64,000 nt of DNA from contig JALNWQ010000005.1 of assembly GCA_023230855.1 (NCBI GenBank), positions 62,001-126,000 on the forward strand, given 5' to 3'. The stretch comes from Solirubrobacteraceae bacterium. Its GTDB lineage: Bacteria; Actinomycetota; Thermoleophilia; Solirubrobacterales; Solirubrobacteraceae. The translations under genes and the position numbers were made by a program. The notes under the pieces are model-generated. The model did not search any database. It had not been told where the DNA came from and saw only the letters and a program-made list of their open reading frames with translations. The number at the start of each line of letters is the position of its first letter. Position 1 is the stretch's first letter. Below, piece after piece: positions 8,555 through 20,232 of this stretch.

Positions 8555-9457
8555 TCAGGGCCGGCGGGCGGTGACGAACAGCGAGTTCTCGCGACCGGCG
8601 GCGCGGGCCAGCGGGTACAGCGGCAGCTTCAGCAGCTCGAACGCGATCCGGGTGGCCTTGCCCCGCAGGTCGCGGCCGATCGTCTGCAGCGACAGGCTCG
8701 TCCAGCGGTAGTACCACCACGGGGTGGCGTACGTGCGCACCCGAACGTCGACGAACCCGGCCGCCTCGAGGACGCTCGTGATCGTGCGCGGCGCGAAGTC
8801 GTACAGGTGCACCGGCAGCTCCGGGTACTCCCACACCCCGGTCCGCCCGGCGAGCAGGCGCCGCGACGCGCGCGGGTACCACCCCTCGACGTTGGGCATC
8901 GACGCCGCCAGGTGCCCGCCCGGCCGCAGCAGCCGGCGGGCCAGGCCGATCTCGTGGCGCGGGTCGCGCAGGTGCTCCAGCACGTCCCAGAACGTGACGA
9001 GGTCGAACCCGCCGTCGGGCAGGGCGGGCAGCGCGTCGTCGAGCGTGCCGGTGTGGACGTCCAGGCCACGCTCGCGCGCGGCCGCGGCGGTCGTCTCGCC
9101 GATCTCGACCCCGGTCGCCCACGCCCCGTACTCGCCGACGACCTCGAGCCACGACCCGTCCGAGCACCCGACGTCGAGCGCCCGTCCCGACGCCGCGACG
9201 CCGTGGTCGCGGATCCGCAGGAGCTGCTCGCGGGCACGTCGGACCGTCAGCTCGCGGATGTTCGTCGCCAGCTCCTCCGTCCACGCCGGGTCGTGGTAGT
9301 ACGTCGCGTCGAGCGTCTCGTCCGACGGCTGCGGGTGCTGGTAGACGAGCCGGCACCTCGGGCACCGGACCAGGCGGTGCCCGTCGCGGGCGAAGAGCGT
9401 CGCGGCCGGGGGATCCTCGCCGCAGACGATGCAGCGGCCGGGACCGGGACCGGTCAT
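8555..9457 (-). CDS. Class I SAM methyltransferase with N-terminal zinc ribbon
   Basis: 300 residues. An N-terminal CxxC...CxxC zinc ribbon (Cys 9, 12, 32, 35) is followed by a Rossmann methyltransferase of the Methyltransf_23 type: motif I LDVGCSDGSW near residue 93, GVEIGE, DLVTFWDVLEHLRDP and LLRPGGHLAASMPN. Proteins of this arrangement methylate sugars or other small molecules in cell-surface pathways, but no such cluster surrounds it, so the substrate is unknown. The gene stands alone between the NUDIX and secreted-protein genes on the same strand. Confidence 0.85.
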   Translation of the reverse strand: MTGPGPGRCIVCGEDPPAATLFARDGHRLVRCPRCRLVYQHPQPSDETLDATYYHDPAWTEELATNIRELTVRRAREQLLRIRDHGVAASGRALDVGCSDGSWLEVVGEYGAWATGVEIGETTAAAARERGLDVHTGTLDDALPALPDGGFDLVTFWDVLEHLRDPRHEIGLARRLLRPGGHLAASMPNVEGWYPRASRRLLAGRTGVWEYPELPVHLYDFAPRTITSVLEAAGFVDVRVRTYATPWWYYRWTSLSLQTIGRDLRGKATRIAFELLKLPLYPLARAAGRENSLFVTARRP

Positions 9458-9532
9458 GAGCGTGCTCCCGCAGGGACGACCGGTCGGGGCATGGGCTTCA
9501 GGGGCGCCGGCCGGGACCGGCGACGTCGTCGT

Positions 9533-12575
<3,043 letters not shown>

Positions 12576-12580
12576 CGCCC

Positions 12581-12663
12581 GGCCGCCCCGGACGTGCGGC
12601 CGCCCCGGACGTGCGGACACCGGGACGTGAGGCCGCCCCGGACCTGCGGACCCCGGGACGTGC
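12581..12663. repeat. 33-bp tandem units (2.5 copies) between msrB and recN
   Basis: Units starting GGCCGCCCCGGAC occur at 12581 (half unit), 12598 and 12631, giving a 33-bp period. Each full unit contains CCGGAC...CCGGGAC inversions. They fill the convergent 3' gap between msrB and recN and could act as a bidirectional terminator, but no U-rich tail is visible. Confidence 0.65.
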
Positions 12664-12717
12664 GGCGCCGGCGATGCGGCTCCGGGGCCGCCGTGCGCCC
12701 GGCGGCCGGGACCGCGA

Positions 12718-14406
12718 TCAGCCGGCGGCGCGGAGCTCCTCGGCGTGGCGGCGGGCGCCGTCGTCGCCCGCGTCGCCGCCGAGCATCCGCACGAGCTCGC
12801 CGACCACCGCGTCGTCGTCCAACGCATGGACGACCGTGCGAGCCGGATCGACCGACGTGTCCTTGTCGATCGCGAAGTGCCGATCGGCGAGCGCCGCGAT
12901 CTGCGGCAGGTGGGTGATGCACAGGACCTGACCCTCGCGGCCGAGCGCCCGCAGCTCCTCCCCCACGGCGCGGCCGGTCTGCCCGCCGACGCCGCTGTCG
13001 ATCTCGTCGAACACCTGGACGGGCCGGGGCAGGCCCGGCGCGTCGGCCGCCGCGCCCGCGACGGCGAGCAGCGCGAGCATCACCCGCGACAACTCGCCCC
13101 CGGACGCCGCCTCGCGCACCGGCGCGGCCGGCACGCCGGGGTTGGGCGCCAGCAGCAGCTCGCAGCGATCCGCGCCGGTCGGGCCGGGCTCGCGCTCCTC
13201 GACGAGCACCTCGATCCGCGCCGCCTCCATCGCCAGCGCCCGCAGCCGCTCCCCGACCGCGTCGGCCAGCGGCGCGGCCGCGTCCCGGCGGGTGCGACGG
13301 AGCCGGGCGGCGAGCTTCTCGCGGCGACGCGACGCCTCGGCCAGCTCGGCCTCCAGCGCCTCGGTCGTGCCGCCGACGTCCTCCAGCTCCGCCAGCCGGG
13401 CCCGGCACCGCTCGGCGTAGGCCAGGACCGACGCGACGGTCCCGCCGTGCTTGCGCTCCAGGCGGGCGATCGCCTCGAGTCGCTCCTCCACCCGCTCGAG
13501 CTCGCGCGGGTCGGCGTCCAGATCCTCGAGTCGGGCCCGCAGCTCGGACGCGACGTCGTCGGCCTCGATCCGCAGTGCCCGCACCCGCTCCGCCAGCCCG
13601 TCGAGGGCGCCGTCGATCCCGGCCACGCCGTCCAGGGCGCCCTCGGCGGCGGCGATCGCCGACCCGGCCGACCCGTCCTCGCCCCCGAGCGCGGCGGTCG
13701 CGGCGCCGGTCGCGGCCCGGAGCGCCTCGACGTGGCGCAGCCGCTCGCGCAGCGCCCGCAGGTCGTCCTGCTCGTCCTCGCGCGGATCGACGTCGTCGAT
13801 CTCGCCCAGCTCGTACCGCAGCAGGTCGAGCTCGCGCTCGCGGGCGCCCTCGTGGTCCTGCAGCGCGGCGAGCCGCGCACGGGCGTCGCGCTCGGCGGCG
13901 TGGGCCATGGCGTGATCGGCGCGGCGGGCGCCGTGACCGGGATCGCGGTGCTCGGCGAACCCGTCGAGCAGCGCCAGCTGGGCGGCGGGCGACAGGAGCC
14001 TGCGTGACGCGTGCTGCCCGTGGAAGGCCAGCAACCGCGGGCCCAGCTCCTGCAGGTCCGCCGCCGACGCGGAGCGGCCGCCGATGAACGCGCGGGACCG
14101 GCCCTCGGCGCTCACCCGACGGGCCAGCACGAGCACGTCCTCGTCGGCCGGCAGGCGATCGGCGATCTCGGCCGGCAGCCGGTCGCGGTCGCCGTCCCAC
14201 CGGAACGCCGCCTCGACCCATGCCTCCTTCGCGCCCGGACGGACGATGCCCGATCGCGGCTTGGATCCCAGCAGCAGGTCGAGCGCGTGGGCGAGCACCG
14301 ACTTGCCGGCCCCGGTCTCGCCGGTGACGACGTTGAGCCCCGGCCCGAGCTCCAGCTCGGCGCGCTCGATGAGCAGCAGGTTCTCGACGCGAAGCTCCAG
14401 GAGCAC
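12718..14406 (-). CDS. recN: DNA repair protein RecN
   Basis: 562-residue SMC-like ATPase that helps repair double-strand breaks. The head begins LLELRVENLLLIERAELELG; Walker A is GETGAGKS near residue 30. FHGQHASRRLL and long Glu/Arg/Ala-rich coiled-coil arms occupy about residues 150-400. The ABC signature SGGELSRVMLAL and Walker B QVFDEIDSGVGG with CITHLPQIAA complete the C-terminal half. GTG 14406 is adjacent to the conserved N-terminus. It is 77 bp downstream of nadK on the same strand, the usual order in Actinomycetota. Confidence 0.96.
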   Translation of the reverse strand: MLLELRVENLLLIERAELELGPGLNVVTGETGAGKSVLAHALDLLLGSKPRSGIVRPGAKEAWVEAAFRWDGDRDRLPAEIADRLPADEDVLVLARRVSAEGRSRAFIGGRSASAADLQELGPRLLAFHGQHASRRLLSPAAQLALLDGFAEHRDPGHGARRADHAMAHAAERDARARLAALQDHEGARERELDLLRYELGEIDDVDPREDEQDDLRALRERLRHVEALRAATGAATAALGGEDGSAGSAIAAAEGALDGVAGIDGALDGLAERVRALRIEADDVASELRARLEDLDADPRELERVEERLEAIARLERKHGGTVASVLAYAERCRARLAELEDVGGTTEALEAELAEASRRREKLAARLRRTRRDAAAPLADAVGERLRALAMEAARIEVLVEEREPGPTGADRCELLLAPNPGVPAAPVREAASGGELSRVMLALLAVAGAAADAPGLPRPVQVFDEIDSGVGGQTGRAVGEELRALGREGQVLCITHLPQIAALADRHFAIDKDTSVDPARTVVHALDDDAVVGELVRMLGGDAGDDGARRHAEELRAAG

Positions 14407-14483
14407 AGCTGGAGGGTGGCAGCGCGACAGGACGGATGGCCGGCCGACGCCGGATCGGCACGATTCCGGTGCCGGTCCGCGCG

Positions 14484-15383
14484 TTACTCCGCCAACCGGC
14501 CGAACTTCTCGCGCAGGCGCCTGTAGAAGCTCGATCCGGGGGTCTGGGCGAGCAGCGCCGCGTCGCGACGGAACGCGACGGTGATCGCCTCGTCCTGGCC
14601 CAGCAGCCCCTGGGGCCGACCGTCGACGCCCAGCTCGACCGCCGACGGCGACGCGTTGTGCAGCCGCAGGATGCCGTCGGGGGCGACGACGAGCGACCGG
14701 GCCGACAGGGTGTGCGGGGCGATGAACGACACGGCGTAGCCCTCCACGCCCCACGCGAGCACCGGGCCGCCGTTGGCGAGGTTGTAGCCGGTGCTGCCGG
14801 CGGGGGTCGACACGACGAGCCCGTCGCAGCGCACGAACCCGACCTCCTCGTCGTCGACGCTGTACCGCAGCGCCGCGACCCGCTCCCCGGACCGCCGGTG
14901 GACGCTCAGGTCGTTGATCCCGTCGTGGACAGTTCCGTCCGGCAGGCAGAGCTGCAGCGACGGCAGCGGCAGGACCTCGAACCGCCCGGCGAGCGCGTCC
15001 CGCAGTCCGGTGACGGCGTCGGCGGGCTCGACGGTCGCGAGGAACCCGATCTCGCCGAGGTTCACCGCGAACACCGGCACCCCGGTCCCGACGTGACGGC
15101 GCAGGCCGCGCAGGATCGTGCCGTCGCCGCCGAGCACGACGCACAGGTCGGCGTCGGACCGCCACGGCTGGTCGACCGCGATCCCCGGCCCGGACCGCAA
15201 GCCGTGCTTGGCGGTCTCGTCCTCGTCGAACCACAGCTCGACCCCGGCGTCCGCCGCCTCGCGCACGAGCGTCCGCAGCGCGTCCGCGGCGTGCGCCGGC
15301 CGGCCGTGGGTGAGCACCGACACGGTGCGTGCCGCGGGGCGCGGATCGCGGACCGTCGCCGCGGGCAGTCCCGACGGGCTCAC
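14484..15383 (-). CDS. nadK: NAD kinase
   Basis: 299 residues. Phosphorylates NAD to NADP using ATP or polyphosphate. The phosphate-binding motif VVLGGDGTILRGLR is near residue 85, NLGEIGFLA follows, then GINDLSVHR and the TPAGSTGYNLANGGP segment. GTG 15383 overlaps by four bases (GTGA) the stop of an 18-codon ORF that itself overlaps the tlyA stop. The first 18 codons (MSPSGLPAATVRDPRPAA) resemble that upstream mini-ORF, so the N-terminus appears to have been duplicated. Confidence 0.95.
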   Translation of the reverse strand: MSPSGLPAATVRDPRPAARTVSVLTHGRPAHAADALRTLVREAADAGVELWFDEDETAKHGLRSGPGIAVDQPWRSDADLCVVLGGDGTILRGLRRHVGTGVPVFAVNLGEIGFLATVEPADAVTGLRDALAGRFEVLPLPSLQLCLPDGTVHDGINDLSVHRRSGERVAALRYSVDDEEVGFVRCDGLVVSTPAGSTGYNLANGGPVLAWGVEGYAVSFIAPHTLSARSLVVAPDGILRLHNASPSAVELGVDGRPQGLLGQDEAITVAFRRDAALLAQTPGSSFYRRLREKFGRLAE

Positions 15384-15436
15384 GCGACCGGCTCCACGTC
15401 GCCCACGGTCGTCGGCGGCAGGCCGCGCATGCTCAC
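15380..15436 (-). other. 18-codon bridging ORF made by a tandem duplication
   Basis: GTG 15436 overlaps the tlyA stop as GTGA, and the TGA at 15382-15380 overlaps the nadK start as GTGA. The peptide MSMRGLPPTTVGDVEPVA parallels both the nadK N-terminus (MSPSGLP) and the tlyA C-terminus (EPVA). The 18-mer around GGAGCCGGTCGCGTGAGC is present at both ends, about 54 bp apart. It probably keeps translational coupling across the duplicated junction; no separate function is implied. Confidence 0.6.
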
Positions 15437-16236
15437 GCGACCGGCTCCGGCTCGGCCCGCAGCGCGAGCGCGTCCGGGTCGTCGACGACGCCGGGACGGT
15501 CGGGCTCGCCGAGCCACAGGAACGTCTCGCGGTTGCCCTTGGGACCGGGCAGGCCCGAGCTCACCGCGTCGAGGACGCCCCACCCGCCGTCGCGGGCGGC
15601 CGCGGCGACGGTGCGGATCGCGTCGCGGCGCAGCGCCGGGTCGCGGACGACGCCGCCGCGTCCCACCCGGTCGCGTCCGACCTCGAACTGCGGCTTGACC
15701 ATGAGCAGCGCGTCGAACCGGTCGGCGACGACCGACCGCAGGGCCGGCAGGAGCTTCGTGAGCGAGATGAACGACACGTCGGCGACCACCAGGTCCGGAG
15801 CGTACGGCAGCAGGTCGGGCGTGAGCGTGCGGGCGTTGAGCCGCTCGAGCACCGTCACCCGCGGATCCTCGCGCAGGCTCCACGCGAGCTCGCCGTACGC
15901 CACGTCGACGCACGCCGACGCGACCGCCCCGCGTTGCAGCAGGCAGTCGGTGAACCCGCCGGTGGACGCGCCGACGTCGAGCGCGTGCCGACCGGCGACG
16001 TCGATCCCGAGCCCGTCGAGCGCGTTGGCGAGCTTCGTCCCCCCGCGCGACACGAACCGGCGTGGCTCGGCGGTCTCGACGTCCACGTCGTCGGCGACCA
16101 TCGTGCCCGGCTTGACCGGGCCGCCGTGGTGGCGCGCCAGGCGGACGTCCCCGGCGAGCACGGCGGCCGACGCCGCCGATCGCGACGGGTAGAGCCCGCG
16201 CCGGTGCAGCAAGGTGTCGAGCCGGACCTTCCCCAT
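15433..16236 (-). CDS. tlyA: TlyA family rRNA 2'-O-methyltransferase
   Basis: 267 residues from ATG 16236. An S4-like RNA-binding domain at the N-terminus (RLDTLLHRRGLYPSRSAA) is followed by an FtsJ-type methyltransferase: RFVSRGGTKLANAL, then motif I LDVGASTGGFTDCLLQRGA near residue 90, VADVSFISL and LMVKPQFEVGR. The family methylates 16S/23S rRNA at cytidines (known from mycobacterial TlyA, where its loss gives capreomycin resistance). An in-frame GTG at 16248 is a possible alternative start. It is first in the tlyA-nadK-recN run. Confidence 0.93.
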   Translation of the reverse strand: MGKVRLDTLLHRRGLYPSRSAASAAVLAGDVRLARHHGGPVKPGTMVADDVDVETAEPRRFVSRGGTKLANALDGLGIDVAGRHALDVGASTGGFTDCLLQRGAVASACVDVAYGELAWSLREDPRVTVLERLNARTLTPDLLPYAPDLVVADVSFISLTKLLPALRSVVADRFDALLMVKPQFEVGRDRVGRGGVVRDPALRRDAIRTVAAAARDGGWGVLDAVSSGLPGPKGNRETFLWLGEPDRPGVVDDPDALALRAEPEPVA

Positions 16237-16404
16237 CGGCGCGCACACCGTACCGCGTGCGCGATCGCGGCCCTCGCCCGCGCCGATCCGGTCCCCTTCC
16301 GCGGCCGTGGCTCGCCGGTGGACCCCCGGGCGCGGCGACCCGGTTCACCGGTCGTTCACGGCGCTGTGACCGACCCCACACCGACCGTCGCCGCCGCGGG
16401 AGAC

Positions 16405-16545
16405 ACTGTGTTCAAGCAGACGGCGAGAGCGCACCGATCGCCCGCCCGACGCGCCCCCTTCACACAGAGCACGACACACATAATGCTGTACCCACAGCAC
16501 TCTCCTCCCGAAACGGCCCACTCTCGAGTGGGTCGTTTCCTTTGG
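16405..16545 (+). ncRNA. Candidate structured intergenic RNA
   Basis: In the 415-bp gap between tlyA and the lipoprotein gene, on the plus strand, CTGTGT (16406-16411) can pair with ACACAG (16462-16467) around a C-rich interior. A GCTGT-ACCC-ACAGC hairpin (16485-16498) and then a strong terminator-like stem (16510-16539) follow. TTCACA (from about 16459) and CATAAT (16479-16484) are promoter-like, but their 14-bp spacing and position do not fit the full structure. I do not recognise the RNA class. Fold evidence only. Confidence 0.3.
16510..16545 (+). terminator. Strong hairpin followed by CTTT
   Basis: GAAACG-G-CCCACT pairs with AGTGGG-T-CGTTTC around a CTCG loop (16510-16539), a 13-bp stem including one G-U pair, followed by CTTTGG on the plus strand. 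The minus-strand side has no T run, so it looks like a terminator for plus-strand transcription, although it could also end the DUF4333 transcript. Confidence 0.55.
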
Positions 16546-16651
16546 TGGGCGGTGGGCCGGACCGGCGGGCCGGCGGGCCGGGCGACGGGGGCCGGCCGTG
16601 TCGGTCGACGGGAGGTCGCGCCGGCCGAGTAGGCCGGCGGTCCGTCGTCCG

Positions 16652-17185
16652 TCAGTCCTGCGCGGGCCCGTCGACCTTCGCGCTGATCTTGCTCTGCTCG
16701 TCGATCGTCACCGACACGCCCAGACGGTCGTCGTCCTGGGTGGTGAGCGTGCAGCGGACCGGCTCCGGCGTCGGGATCTCGACCGTGTCCGGGCAGGTCA
16801 TGGCCTTGGCGGTCTGACCGACCTGCTGCTCCAGGAGCTGCTTGACCTGGGCGGCGATCGTCGCGCCCGGCGCGGTGCCGCCGACGGCCTTGACCTCGAA
16901 CCGCGCCTTGTCGCCGTCGATCCCGCTGACCTTGCCCTCCAGGCGCAGCACGGTGCCGGACGGGTTCTTGCCGGTGCACGAGATCGGGGTGTCGACCTCG
17001 GCCTCGATGTCGTCCGGGCAGCTCACGTCGGTCAGCGGCACGCCCTGGGCCTTGAACTGCTCGGCGATCGTGCTCTGGATCTCGTCCTGGGAGAGCGTCG
17101 CGGTGCCGCACGCCGCCAGCAGCAGGGACGCGGCGACGGCGACGCACGCCGGCGCGACGCGATGGACGGGGGTGCGGGATCGCAT
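16652..17185 (-). CDS. Lipoprotein with two DUF4333-like repeats
   Basis: 177 residues. A signal peptide ends in a lipobox, LLLAACG (Cys near residue 27), so the protein is probably lipid-anchored on the outer face of the membrane. Two similar units follow: VSCPDDIEAEVDTPISCTG and MTCPDTVEIPTPEPVRCTL, each with two Cys about 14 residues apart, as in the actinobacterial DUF4333 domain. Function is unknown. The gene lies 73 bp downstream of dxs on the same strand and may share its transcript. Confidence 0.8.
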   Translation of the reverse strand: MRSRTPVHRVAPACVAVAASLLLAACGTATLSQDEIQSTIAEQFKAQGVPLTDVSCPDDIEAEVDTPISCTGKNPSGTVLRLEGKVSGIDGDKARFEVKAVGGTAPGATIAAQVKQLLEQQVGQTAKAMTCPDTVEIPTPEPVRCTLTTQDDDRLGVSVTIDEQSKISAKVDGPAQD

Positions 17186-17258
17186 GGGCGGCAGCTTACG
17201 GACCGCGCCGCGATCCCCACCGGCCCGGCCGGGTGATCCGGCCGCCCCGGGCCCGCCC

Positions 17259-19247
17259 CTACTCCGCCGGGACGGCCCCGGCGACGCCCAGGGCGGTCGC
17301 CACGCGCACGGCGACGGCGTGGCCGGTGAACCCGACCTCGGCGTGCAGCAGCGGCGGCGCGCCGTGGGTGACGTAGCGGTCCGGCATGCCGATCCGGATG
17401 AGGCGCGTGGCGCCGGGCAGGTCGGCGGCGGTCGTCAGCGGGATGCCGTGCTCCTCCGCGGCCTCCCACACCGCCGATCCGAACCCGCCGGGCAGCACGC
17501 CCTCCTCGATCGTCACGAGCAGCTCGTGCTCGGCGGCCAGCGACCGCACGAGGTCGACGTCGACCGGCTTGGCGAACCGCCCGTCGGCGACGGTCACCTC
17601 GATCCCCGCCGCGCTGAGGTGCGCGGCGGCGGCCAGGCCGACCGACACGCCGCTGCCGTAGCCGAGGATCGCCACCCGGTCGCCCTGGCGCAGCACCTCG
17701 CCGCGGCCGATGTCGAGCCGCAGCGGCGCAGACGGCAGCGGCACGCCCTCGGCCTCGCCGCGCGGGTAGCGCAGCGCGAACGTGCCGGGGTGCTCGATCC
17801 CGGTGTGGAGCAGGTGCACGAGCTGCGCCTCGTCGCGCGGCGCGGCGAGCACGATGTTGGGGATCGACCGCAGGTAGGCGATGTCGAACACCCCGTGGTG
17901 CGTCGGGCCGTCGTCGCCCACGAGCCCGGCGCGGTCCATCGCCAGCACGACGTCGAGCTCCTGCAGGCAGACGTCGTGGACGATCTGGTCGTAGGCGCGC
18001 TGGAGGAACGTCGAGTAGATCGCGGCGACCGGCTTGAGGCCCTCCAGGGCCAGGCCGGCGGCGAAGAGCAGCGCCTGCTGCTCGGCGATCCCGACGTCGA
18101 AGTAGTGGTCGGGCTCCGCGCTCTGCAGCAGGTTGAGGCCGGTGCCGGAGTTCATCGCGGCGGTGATCCCGACGACGCGACGGTCGCGGCGGACCTCCTC
18201 GATCATCCGCTCGCCGAACACCTGGGTGTAGGCGGGCGGCTTGGGCGCGGCGTCCGGATCGACCGGCTTGGACGGCGCGGGCGCGCCGTCGACGATGCTG
18301 CCCGGCTTGGCGGCGTGCCACTTCTCCATGCCCGCCAGGCCACCGTCCTCGGCCGGGGCGAACCCCTTGCCCTTGACGGTCTTGACGTGCACGACGACCG
18401 GCCGGTCGGCGTCGAACGCCTGCCGCAGCGCCTGACGCAGCGCGTGGACGTCGTGCCCGTCGACGACGCCGACGTAGGCCCAGTCCAGCGACTCCCACAG
18501 CTCGCCCTCGGCGTTGAGGAGCTTCATCGAGCCCTTGATCGGCGGACCGACGCGCTCGACGAGGTCGCCGATCCCGGCGGGCAGGTCGGTGAGGACCTCC
18601 TCGACCTTCTCGCGGCCGTGCCACAACCGCCGCTTGAGCCGCAGCCCCTGGAAGTACCGCGACAGCGACCCGACGTTGGGGCTGATCGACATCCCGTTGT
18701 CGTTGAGGATGACGACGAGCGGGGTGCCGAGCCCACCGGCCTGGTGGACCGCCTCGAACGCGACGCCGCCCGTCATGCCGCCGTCGCCGATGACCGCCAC
18801 GACGCGGCCGGGCTCCTGGCCGCCCTGCGGGGCCGGCAGGCGCTCGCGGAGCCTCATCCCCTCGCGCAGCCCCACCCCGTAGCCGATCGACGTCGACGCG
18901 TGGCCGGCGCCCATGATGTCGTGCTCGGACTCGTGGATCGCGCAGAACGGCGCCAGGCCGTCGTACTTGCGGATCGTGCCGAGCCCGTCCCGGCGGCCGG
19001 TGAGGACCTTGTGCGGGTAGGCCTGGTGGCCGACGTCCCACAGGATCTTGTCGCGCGGGCTGTCGAGCAGCGAGTGCAGGGCGACCGCGATCTCGCAGGT
19101 GCCGAGGTTGGCCCCGAAGTGCCCGCCGATCTCGCCCACGGTGTCGATGATGTGCTCCCGCACCTCCTGCGCCACCCGCTGGAGCTCGTCCTCGGAGAGG
19201 CCGTGCAGATCCTGCGGTCGGTCGATGCGGTCCAGCAGCCGGGTCAT
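17259..19247 (-). CDS. dxs: 1-deoxy-D-xylulose-5-phosphate synthase
   Basis: 662 residues. Makes DXP from pyruvate and glyceraldehyde 3-phosphate, the first step of the MEP isoprenoid pathway, with thiamine diphosphate. DVGHQAYPHK and the TPP motif GDGGMTGG (near residue 155) to NDNGMSISPNVG are present. The pyrimidine-domain motif AMDRAGLVGDDGPTHHG and the C-terminal transketolase domain (ILGYGSGV, IEEGVLPGGFGS) are complete. Four bases separate it from the ispA-like stop, so isoprenoid precursor synthesis and prenyl chain building are co-transcribed. Confidence 0.97.
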   Translation of the reverse strand: MTRLLDRIDRPQDLHGLSEDELQRVAQEVREHIIDTVGEIGGHFGANLGTCEIAVALHSLLDSPRDKILWDVGHQAYPHKVLTGRRDGLGTIRKYDGLAPFCAIHESEHDIMGAGHASTSIGYGVGLREGMRLRERLPAPQGGQEPGRVVAVIGDGGMTGGVAFEAVHQAGGLGTPLVVILNDNGMSISPNVGSLSRYFQGLRLKRRLWHGREKVEEVLTDLPAGIGDLVERVGPPIKGSMKLLNAEGELWESLDWAYVGVVDGHDVHALRQALRQAFDADRPVVVHVKTVKGKGFAPAEDGGLAGMEKWHAAKPGSIVDGAPAPSKPVDPDAAPKPPAYTQVFGERMIEEVRRDRRVVGITAAMNSGTGLNLLQSAEPDHYFDVGIAEQQALLFAAGLALEGLKPVAAIYSTFLQRAYDQIVHDVCLQELDVVLAMDRAGLVGDDGPTHHGVFDIAYLRSIPNIVLAAPRDEAQLVHLLHTGIEHPGTFALRYPRGEAEGVPLPSAPLRLDIGRGEVLRQGDRVAILGYGSGVSVGLAAAAHLSAAGIEVTVADGRFAKPVDVDLVRSLAAEHELLVTIEEGVLPGGFGSAVWEAAEEHGIPLTTAADLPGATRLIRIGMPDRYVTHGAPPLLHAEVGFTGHAVAVRVATALGVAGAVPAE

Positions 19248-19251
19248 CGAG

Positions 19252-20232
19252 TCAGTTCGTCCTCGTGTGGATGAAGTCGGTGAGGGTCAGCAACGCGTCG
19301 GCGCCGGAGGGAGCGGCGTCCGTCAGGGCCGCGGTCGCTGCCCGGTGGTGCTGCGCGGCCATGTCGCGCGCACCCCCCAAACCGTACTCGGTCACGTACG
19401 TTCGCTTGCCGTGCCTGGCATCGCTGCCCTGCCGCTTGCCCAGATCCTGGTCGGTGCCGGTGACGTCGAGGATGTCGTCGACGATCTGGAACAGCACCCC
19501 CAGGTCGGCCGCGAACCGCCGGAACGGCTCGGCGCGCGCGTCGTCGAGGCCGGCCAGGTGCAGCACCCCGCCGACCGACGCGCCGATGAGCCGCCCGGTC
19601 TTCAGCTCGTGGACGGTGCGCAGCGCGCGACGTGCGTCGTCGGTCGACGTCCCGGTCGACCCGTCGGCCGTGCCCGACCGGTCGGACGTCGCGCGGCCGA
19701 CCGTCGTCGCGTCCCCCGCGGTCGACGCCTTCTCGCCGACGACGTCGAGGTACTGTCCACCGACCATGCCGTCCACGCCGGACGCGGCGGCGAGCGCGGC
19801 GGCCGCGGCGAGCGTCCGGGCGGCGGGGACGCGGGCCTCGGCGGCGCCCGCCTCCAGCAGCAGCCGGAACGCCTCGGCGTACAGCGCGTCCCCGGCGAGG
19901 ATCGCGACGTCCTCGCCGTACACGACGTGGCACGTGGGGCGGCCGCGACGCAGGTCGTCGTCGTCCATCGCCGGCAGGTCGTCGTGGATGAGCGAGTACG
20001 TGTGGATGAGCTCCAGCGCCGTCGCGTACGGCAGCACGACGTCCTCGTCGAGCCCGACCGCCTGGGCGGTGGCGAGCGCCAGGACCGGCCGGATCCGCTT
20101 GCCCCCGGCGAGGAGCGAATAGCGCATCGCGTCCTCCAGGCCGGCGGTGCCGGGGGTGCGCGACGGGAACCGCAGGTCGGCGAGGTGCGCGTCGATCCGC
20201 TCGCGCAGGTGGTCGGGGTAGCGGGCGGTCAC
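19252..20232 (-). CDS. ispA: Polyprenyl diphosphate synthase (farnesyl/geranylgeranyl type)
   Basis: 326 residues. Condenses IPP with allylic diphosphates. The first Asp-rich motif is in IHDDLPAMDDDDLRRG near residue 82 and the second in LFQIVDDILDVTG near residue 260; GGKRIRP at residue 43 binds diphosphate. An extra Ser/Thr/Gly/Asp-rich stretch (about residues 168-205) interrupts the fold between helices and is unusual. Chain length cannot be read with certainty. GTG 20232 overlaps the preceding small gene by GTGA. Confidence 0.9.
   Translation of the reverse strand: MTARYPDHLRERIDAHLADLRFPSRTPGTAGLEDAMRYSLLAGGKRIRPVLALATAQAVGLDEDVVLPYATALELIHTYSLIHDDLPAMDDDDLRRGRPTCHVVYGEDVAILAGDALYAEAFRLLLEAGAAEARVPAARTLAAAAALAAASGVDGMVGGQYLDVVGEKASTAGDATTVGRATSDRSGTADGSTGTSTDDARRALRTVHELKTGRLIGASVGGVLHLAGLDDARAEPFRRFAADLGVLFQIVDDILDVTGTDQDLGKRQGSDARHGKRTYVTEYGLGGARDMAAQHHRAATAALTDAAPSGADALLTLTDFIHTRTN

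Noticed and set aside
16356..16484. A 41-codon Cys-containing ORF on the minus strand before tlyA (MCVVLCVKGARR...)
   Set aside because: Only a distant purine-rich stretch could serve as ribosome site, it overlaps the structured-RNA candidate, and the codon use is not typical; kept only as a note.
16405..16545. Match to the actinobacterial 6C RNA
   Set aside because: Only one short C run is present and the two C-loop hairpins of that class cannot be drawn.
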